A stretch of DNA of 11,659 bases from Spirochaetia bacterium (lineage in GTDB: Bacteria; Spirochaetota; Spirochaetia; DTKZ01). Positions 8,001 through 11,659 of the stretch are shown piece by piece. How positions within the stretch are numbered: the first letter of the stretch is position 1; each line of letters starts with the position of its first letter. Where the stretch lies: NCBI GenBank assembly GCA_031270615.1, contig JAISXE010000159.1, positions 1-11,659 of the forward strand, written 5' to 3'. Below the pieces are notes generated by a model. It searched no databases. It was not told where the DNA came from and saw nothing but the letters and a program-made list of their open reading frames with translations. The position numbers were made by a program, and so were the translations under genes.

Positions 8001-9651
8001 GCGCACGTTGCAGGAGCAGTTCAACGAAAACCTTTCCTCCCTCTCCCAAACCGTCCGGGCCTACCCTGAGTTCAACATCGAGCGGCACGATTATTCCGAA
8101 GAGCCCTGGTACAAAAGAATCTTTTATACGGCGCGGGACATCGCGGGGACACGGATACTCGACCCCGGCATCCTGCATTACACCTTCTACAAACCCGTTC
8201 TGTACCGCACGACGGGGGTGGATACGTATTTTCGCGGCCTTATCCGACTTGGCGTTTCCACCGAAACCATCATGGCGCAGCTTTCCACCTCGCGGCGCAT
8301 TCTCGTTATGATTACCGCGGGCATCGCCCTCCTGGCGGTTGTCATCGGCATTGGCGGGGCGATGATCCTCGCATCCATCACCATCATCCCGATACAGCGC
8401 CTGGTGCAGGGGGTTGAAAAGATAAGCGGAACCGAGGACAAGGAAGAGCTGCGGGATTACGAGATAGACGTAAAAACGCGGGACGAGATCAACGATCTCG
8501 CGCAGGCCATCAACCAGATGACCCGGGGCCTTGCGCGGGCCGCCGCGGCAAGCAAGGACCTGACAGTCGGCAAGGAAATCCAGAAGATGTTCATCCCCCT
8601 TGAGGTCGGCCCCAGCGGAAAGAAGATGACCACAGGGCGCATTGAAACAAACGATGCGGAGTTCTTCGGATACTACGAAGGCGCGAAGGGCGTCTCGGGC
8701 GACTACTTTGAATACCACAAACTTGACGAAACCCATTACGCTTTTATCAAGTGCGACGTTTCCGGCAAGGGGGTTCCCGCCGCCCTTATCATGGTCCAGG
8801 TTGCCACCGTTTTCATATCCTACTTCAAGGACCACGACATGACGAAAGGCAAAATCGATATGGTCCCCCTTCTTTACCGGATAAACGACATTGTTGAATC
8901 CCTCGGTTTTAAGGGGCGCTTCGCCGCCATGACCCTGGGCGTTCTGAACGTGAAAAGCGGCATCAGCAACGTCACCCACGCGGGGGACAGGATCCTGAAC
9001 ATCTACGATTCCGCCAAAAAAAGTTTTGCCCAGCGCCTTATGAACGACAGCCCCGCGACCGGCGTATTCCCCAACTTTATGGTCGAAATGAAGTCCCCCT
9101 TCGAGCAGACGAAAATCAAGCTGAACCCCGGCGACATCAACATGCTTTTTACTGACGGCGTGGAAGAATCGCACCGGAAACTGCGCAAACCGAATTTCGA
9201 GGTCATGCAGCTTCCCCCCGCAAAGGAGGGCGACGAACCCATCGAAGACGAGATGCTGGGCAACGACAGAATCAAGGCCATTTTCGAGGCCGCCATGAAC
9301 CGGAGGAAATTCCTTCTGGAAAAGGCGGATAACCCGATCCGGAACGAGCAGCTCGTCTTCGATTTTTCCGCCTGCGAACCCACCGCGGAGACCGTCGTCA
9401 AGGCCCTTGTTTCCGTGGAAAAGATCTGGCGCATCTACCCCCACCCCGACGCGAATGAAAACGACCGCGTCATGGTCGACAAGGTTGTCGATGAGTTTCT
9501 GCAAAAAACCTTCGCGCTTTATTCCAGGTATTATTCGCACCCAATGAACAATCCAAACCCCGAAGAATACCCGAACTACAATTTTTACACGCACCTGCGC
9601 GAAGACGACCAGTACGATGACCTGACGCTGCTGGCGGTAAGGAAGAAATAG
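5050..9651 (+). CDS. Receptor-type SpoIIE/PP2C serine phosphatase with beta-propeller ectodomain
   Basis: A 1533-residue membrane phosphatase of the RsbU/SpoIIE (PP2C) class, which typically dephosphorylates a STAS-domain anti-sigma antagonist. A signal peptide (1-24, ending PLCA) is followed by a sialidase/BNR-like propeller (about 25-400) with Asp-box motifs at 75-82, 128-135, 179-185 and 234-241. Two tandem FN3/Ig-like domains (about 401-605) share an IAGYTY motif, and a third all-beta domain spans about 608-715. Membrane segments lie near 735-758, 804-830 and 1084-1110. A cytoplasmic basic loop lies between the first two and a sensor region with coiled-coil potential between the last two. 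HAMP is at about 1108-1165. The PP2C domain (1196-1533) keeps D1218 (GDYFE), D1236 (DVSGKG), D1369 (TDGVEE) and D1523/D1524 (DDLTLL), so it should be active. The TTG start overlaps the previous stop by 4 bp; GGAGGAGGA lies at 5028-5036. A GTG at 5059 is an alternative. Ligand and substrate are unknown. Confidence 0.92.
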   Translation: MSGVPKVLLAGLLLCIGFSSPLCAQILYWEAPERLSPSPGRFPQAVSGGGLMAFAWQEVEARGSGQGDNYISIRTTRDGETWTTNQRFAGPYPFFGDVNSIFSLAMGADGSIFLAVLSGANSIDFFVSSDGGETFSKSDTSFPLTTTVAPRLFRKTDGGFLLFVTRELNEILSIFYALSSDGSNWSEFQPFAPEPELTLSFLPQHTSFQGREHVVFQSLRTGGSGSYQLYMKTSPDGGRTWGPLQALTRFSEVVDGSLTEAGSFDNQRPHIGAVNGNLAVVWERRYGRNAKHIYYMEIDAAGRLLGSPEAVTSGIRAANFPQIIRYNNTTYLLWFDNRLGADHIILALKSGPLWVDRDISPMPGVSTFGRPVTNGDELYILWENSVDTRSHLYYLKPDTTVRPPEITPVNFTQGKRASGNEVRFRWASPRDSSGIAGYTYEWSRDPQPRLGSEITALENVRGAVFTADKDGPWYFHIAAQDYARNWSKPATMVYERDTTPPGSVAFAEPEKDEQGYLVSNTFTLSWVPPTGDDIAGYTYAFQYAGPGRDALRGGPPAPPDPPKTLMLHEPSVSFQNNDNGLWMLSVAAIDTVGNIGPKQAVFVALNKYRPVTYISLVRAEKDLMGRIHFSLTGRGFSEEGEVSRVILDRDGNEPWDYVFRGNSGAFSVSGDRNISGPVVPEIQTGDYHIGVIHPERGLAFARSMLHLERSGTIKFGDYTIYYDPRLEPVRKAPLFLSGEVLMLGVLVVFLGFAMFFSIARIGELANEGRRLRLEAVALVTGNTMHWVKKQERMRVMKRKGLGLRLKFTFFITVLVISVVLLVSVPLGVYMSANDERNLASGLYERASVLLESLATGARTYLPTATVLELIVLPRQISAMNEAEYATITGRGQNDIASYGYVWASNDPDIVGKIDTQTINPGVSRIKDDLSDLTDALALEINEKARASVSDITVEMDKLTEEARSLVTRSDAVSQARLADVQTAMRTLQEQFNENLSSLSQTVRAYPEFNIERHDYSEEPWYKRIFYTARDIAGTRILDPGILHYTFYKPVLYRTTGVDTYFRGLIRLGVSTETIMAQLSTSRRILVMITAGIALLAVVIGIGGAMILASITIIPIQRLVQGVEKISGTEDKEELRDYEIDVKTRDEINDLAQAINQMTRGLARAAAASKDLTVGKEIQKMFIPLEVGPSGKKMTTGRIETNDAEFFGYYEGAKGVSGDYFEYHKLDETHYAFIKCDVSGKGVPAALIMVQVATVFISYFKDHDMTKGKIDMVPLLYRINDIVESLGFKGRFAAMTLGVLNVKSGISNVTHAGDRILNIYDSAKKSFAQRLMNDSPATGVFPNFMVEMKSPFEQTKIKLNPGDINMLFTDGVEESHRKLRKPNFEVMQLPPAKEGDEPIEDEMLGNDRIKAIFEAAMNRRKFLLEKADNPIRNEQLVFDFSACEPTAETVVKALVSVEKIWRIYPHPDANENDRVMVDKVVDEFLQKTFALYSRYYSHPMNNPNPEEYPNYNFYTHLREDDQYDDLTLLAVRKK

Positions 9652-9659
9652 GGGCGCTT

Positions 9660-10019
9660 ATGGCGGAACCGGCTTTTTTCTGTCAGAACTGCAAAAAAGA
9701 AGTTTCGGCGCGGGATAAAATCTGCCCCTACTGCGGAAGGTTTTTTACCGACGTGCGCTGCCCGAAATGCGGCTATTCCGGCGAGGCCCTGGAATTCCGC
9801 TTCGGCTGCCCCTCCTGCGGGTACCTGAATCCCTCCTGGTGTTCGCAGGGCGCCGCCTCGTCCATCGAAATCCTGAACCCAGGTATGTTTGAAGGCCCCG
9901 CCCCCGCAGCGCGGCCTCCCCGAAAAAAACAGCTTCATTTGCCGCCCTGGTTTTTCCTGTCAATCACCATCGGCCTGGGAACCGTCTGCGCCGCGCTTTT
10001 GTATGTGTGGATCAGGTGA
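9660..10019 (+). CDS. Double zinc-ribbon, tail-anchored membrane protein
   Basis: A 119-residue protein of no recognised named family. Two CxxC-x10-12-CxxC zinc ribbons are clear: C8, C11, C22, C25 and C34, C37, C50, C53. A Pro/Ala-rich linker (about 73-90) and a basic PPRKK patch lead to one C-terminal hydrophobic helix (about 94-117, ending YVWIR). With no signal peptide, the zinc ribbons should face the cytoplasm with the tail in the inner membrane. The ATG follows the receptor stop by 8 bp with GGGG at 9651-9654, a good ribosome binding site, so it is probably the last gene of the cluster. Such zinc-ribbon membrane proteins usually act as protein-binding or regulatory modules; a link to the phosphatase is inferred from position only. 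Confidence 0.85.
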   Translation: MAEPAFFCQNCKKEVSARDKICPYCGRFFTDVRCPKCGYSGEALEFRFGCPSCGYLNPSWCSQGAASSIEILNPGMFEGPAPAARPPRKKQLHLPPWFFLSITIGLGTVCAALLYVWIR

Positions 10020-10029
10020 CACGGCCCCC

Positions 10030-10177
10030 AAAAAAAGAAACCACGGACGGCACAGACCGCTGAAAGCCACCGACCACCCGGACGGGAATACATTTTTTTC
10101 CTGCTTTTCCCTTATTCGCCTTCGCGCTTAGGCGCCCTTCCCGTTCGTGTCTGTCCGTGAGGCCCGTGGTTTTCTTC
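10030..10177 (-). terminator. Imperfect inverted repeat, possible minus-strand terminator
   Basis: AAACCACGG at 10038-10046 is perfectly complementary to CCGTGGTTT at 10164-10172, and ACAGAC at 10052-10057 pairs with GTCTGT at 10149-10154. The arms are about 90 nt apart. On the minus strand the distal arm is followed by T7 (A-run at 10030-10036), so it could end transcription of the regulator gene ending at 10254. The large loop makes a classical intrinsic terminator unlikely, and it may be a degenerate dispersed repeat instead. For the plus-strand cluster, only a weak CCC/GGG stem (about 10076-10085) followed by T7 (10093-10099) is seen. Confidence 0.3.
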
Positions 10178-10253
10178 TCCGGCTGAACAGTTGCCTGTTT
10201 GCTTTCTCCGTGCTGTCCGCCCCGTCAGTGGCCAAATTCCTTGCCCCCCGCCC

Positions 10254-11480
10254 CTAACCCTGCCCCAGCATCTCGCGCGCGTCGCCCACATCCTTTTCCG
10301 GGAAATCCCCGTCCTCCGCCAGAACCGCGATAATGTCCCCCACATAGTCCGCCAGGTGTTTCTCCCCCTCCCCTGAAAGGGCCGTGTAATATTTTTCAAA
10401 CTCGCGGTCCACATCATCGCGCAAACCCGCCGAAAAATAATTCCCACTCAGCAGGCCCGCGGTTTCAAGCCTCTCGGATATCTCATCGGCCAGTTGGGAA
10501 TAAAAACTCAGACGCCAGATCGTCGATTCCTTCAAATCCTGGCTTCCGCTGGCGGGTTTTCTCAGAATCGCGCCCAGAAGCGCCGACATATCGCAGAGGT
10601 ACCTGTACTCGTAAACCGGAAAACGAATATGCGCCCGCCGCACCGCCATAAGCAAAGCCGCCTCGACCGGGGTTTCCGGGCTGGAAAACAGGCGCAGCCG
10701 GCCCAGTTCCAGGATGCGGTCAATGTCCGCGTCGTTCATGTTTTTCGACAAACCAAAAGCAATCAGTTTGTTCCGCAGCTCTTTCGGGAAAAACTCCTTC
10801 CCCGCCTCCATCGGATCAAGAAGGCTGCGGATGGCCGGAGGAAGCTCCCCGGTCTGATACATTTCGCCTAACATAGCACCGCCAAGAAAAAGCGTCGCAT
10901 ACAGTATAAGCTCCTTGTTCGGCAAAACAGTCCGGGCCAGGGAGCTGAAACCAGCCGCGTAACGCGCCAGCCATTTCTCGAATTCCTCCTCGCTGCGCAC
11001 CAGATCCGGATTCGCCTCCCCATCCGCGCCCAAAATCGGCCCCTGGACCTGCCCAAGCCCCGCCCGCGCGCCATTCAGTTTCCCGACAGATTCGCGGTAG
11101 GCCGCGATAACGCCTTCCGCGCCGGAGCTGCCGTGCAGCGCCGCGATGCAGGCCCCGTCGAAAGAATTCTTCGGATACAGCGGAGGATACCCCATCGACA
11201 CCAGAAAGTAGTTCAGCTCCCCCTCGCCCATGCACAGGCAAAGCCCAATCTCCTTAAACTGCTCCCTGTTTTTCGGATACGCCTTGCCGAAACGCCAGTT
11301 GCTGACATTCGTGTTCGGAATCCCCATCCGCCGCGCCAGCTCCCCATCCGCGACGCCCTTTTGCGTCATCAAAACAGACAAATTGCCCGCCAGGTTAAAG
11401 TAGCGGAAATTCTTCCTCGCGCTGCGGATAAGCCCCAGGTCTTCGGCCAGGAGCCTCCTTCTCTCTTCGGATATTGGCAT
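10254..11480 (-). CDS. HTH-domain regulator with long uncharacterised helical C-terminus
   Basis: A 408-residue protein, probably a DNA-binding regulator. The N-terminus resembles an XRE-like helix-turn-helix: about 30-75 contains ADGELARRMGIPNTNVSNW followed by RFGKAYPK, matching helix 2, turn and recognition helix. Residues about 80-115 (GELNYFLVSMGYPPLYPKNS, then FDGACIAALHG) recall the segment after the HTH in a group of Gram-positive and spirochaetal XRE-like proteins. The remaining 290 residues are mostly helical, cytoplasmic and unassigned, with no signal peptide or membrane segment; they could sense a ligand or partner. The ATG at 11480 is preceded by a G6 ribosome-binding-like run (11485-11490 on the plus strand). 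It is convergent to the phosphatase cluster and stands alone in the window, so control of that cluster is only a possibility. Confidence 0.8.
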   Translation of the reverse strand: MPISEERRRLLAEDLGLIRSARKNFRYFNLAGNLSVLMTQKGVADGELARRMGIPNTNVSNWRFGKAYPKNREQFKEIGLCLCMGEGELNYFLVSMGYPPLYPKNSFDGACIAALHGSSGAEGVIAAYRESVGKLNGARAGLGQVQGPILGADGEANPDLVRSEEEFEKWLARYAAGFSSLARTVLPNKELILYATLFLGGAMLGEMYQTGELPPAIRSLLDPMEAGKEFFPKELRNKLIAFGLSKNMNDADIDRILELGRLRLFSSPETPVEAALLMAVRRAHIRFPVYEYRYLCDMSALLGAILRKPASGSQDLKESTIWRLSFYSQLADEISERLETAGLLSGNYFSAGLRDDVDREFEKYYTALSGEGEKHLADYVGDIIAVLAEDGDFPEKDVGDAREMLGQG

Positions 11481-11494
11481 AACACCCCCCGTCT

Positions 11495-11523
11495 ATTTTT
11501 CCCGATCCATGCGGCCATGTCAA
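11495..11523 (-). promoter_or_regulatory. Sigma-70-like promoter candidate for HTH regulator
   Basis: Read on the minus strand, a perfect -35 TTGACA (11518-11523) is followed after exactly 17 bp by AAAAAT (11495-11500), which matches TATAAT at four of six positions. The start codon at 11480 would leave a leader of only about 8-10 nt, with the transcription start falling within or next to the G6 run that serves as ribosome binding site. The promoter is plausible on sequence, but the short leader is a reason for caution. Confidence 0.45.
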
Positions 11524-11599
11524 CCTGTGGAGTGAAGCGGCAGCAATTCCGATTTCAAAACGAAAATCACAAGAAATGCGGTTTGTACGAGAGCCTGTT

Positions 11600-11640
11600 C
11601 CAAAATCCATTTATAATTTCACTTCGATTCGGAATTTTGG
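11600..11640. repeat. Dyad flanking a TATAAT at the right edge
   Basis: CCAAAAT at 11600-11606 is perfectly complementary to ATTTTGG at 11634-11640; adjacent CC (11607-11608) and GG (11631-11632) can extend it past a one-base bulge. A plus-strand TATAAT sits between the arms at 11612-11617. The dyad could be an operator around a promoter for a gene to the right, outside the window. No well-placed -35 was found, and the rest of 11524-11659 shows nothing else I can support. Confidence 0.3.
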
Positions 11641-11659
11641 CGCATTTGCGGCGTAAAAC

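Noticed and set aside
7759..9594. Long minus-strand open frame (about 611 codons) opposite the phosphatase region
   Set aside because: The plus strand carries the membrane segments, HAMP and all PP2C motifs in the same stretch. The antisense product has no recognisable domain; long antisense frames are common in GC-rich genes.
11591..11640. Possible insertion-sequence end (GAGCCTGTTCCAAAAT)
   Set aside because: It vaguely recalls IS terminal sequences, but there is no transposase, no partner repeat and no target duplication in the window.
1..11659. CRISPR array, tRNA or rRNA genes
   Set aside because: No regularly spaced exact repeats and no recognisable tRNA or rRNA sequence were seen on either strand.

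Overview
The window looks like a chromosomal segment of a GC-rich spirochaete, probably a Treponema-like lineage (Treponematales). The main evidence is the gene content. There is a UPF0164-type outer-membrane beta-barrel protein carrying a C-terminal TPR tail. There is also a very large membrane-bound SpoIIE/PP2C phosphatase sitting behind a long exported alpha-helical/TPR protein. This assignment is inference from recognisable families; no rRNA or other marker gene is present.

Layout. Bases 1-371 have no gene; they include an AT-rich island (about 100-290) with small perfect hairpins. A UPF0164/PorV-like exported protein lies on the minus strand (372-1610). The divergent intergenic gap (1611-2074) holds an elaborate structured element bounded by a perfect 16-bp long-range inverted repeat (1716-1731 with 1900-1915), then a short hairpin and two TATAAT boxes. 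The plus-strand cluster follows: a 992-residue exported helical/TPR protein (2075-5053), a 1533-residue receptor phosphatase (5050-9651; 4-bp overlap with the gene before) and a 119-residue double zinc-ribbon membrane protein (9660-10019; 8-bp gap). Convergent to it is a minus-strand gene for a 408-residue HTH regulator (10254-11480). The 234-bp gap between them has an inverted repeat that could end minus-strand transcription. The last 179 bases hold a good promoter candidate for the regulator and a dyad around a TATAAT.

Working model (inference). The three plus-strand genes look like one operon for an envelope-sensing pathway. The 992-residue TPR protein and the beta-propeller/FN3-like ectodomain of the receptor would both be exported. 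A second extracytoplasmic sensor lies between membrane segments. The signal would pass through a HAMP linker to a cytoplasmic PP2C phosphatase with all metal-binding aspartates present, probably acting on a phosphorylated STAS-type partner encoded elsewhere. The zinc-ribbon protein would sit at the inner face of the membrane. No mobile-element gene, CRISPR array, tRNA or rRNA was seen. The most unusual item is the structured, switch-like intergenic element at 1706-1936.
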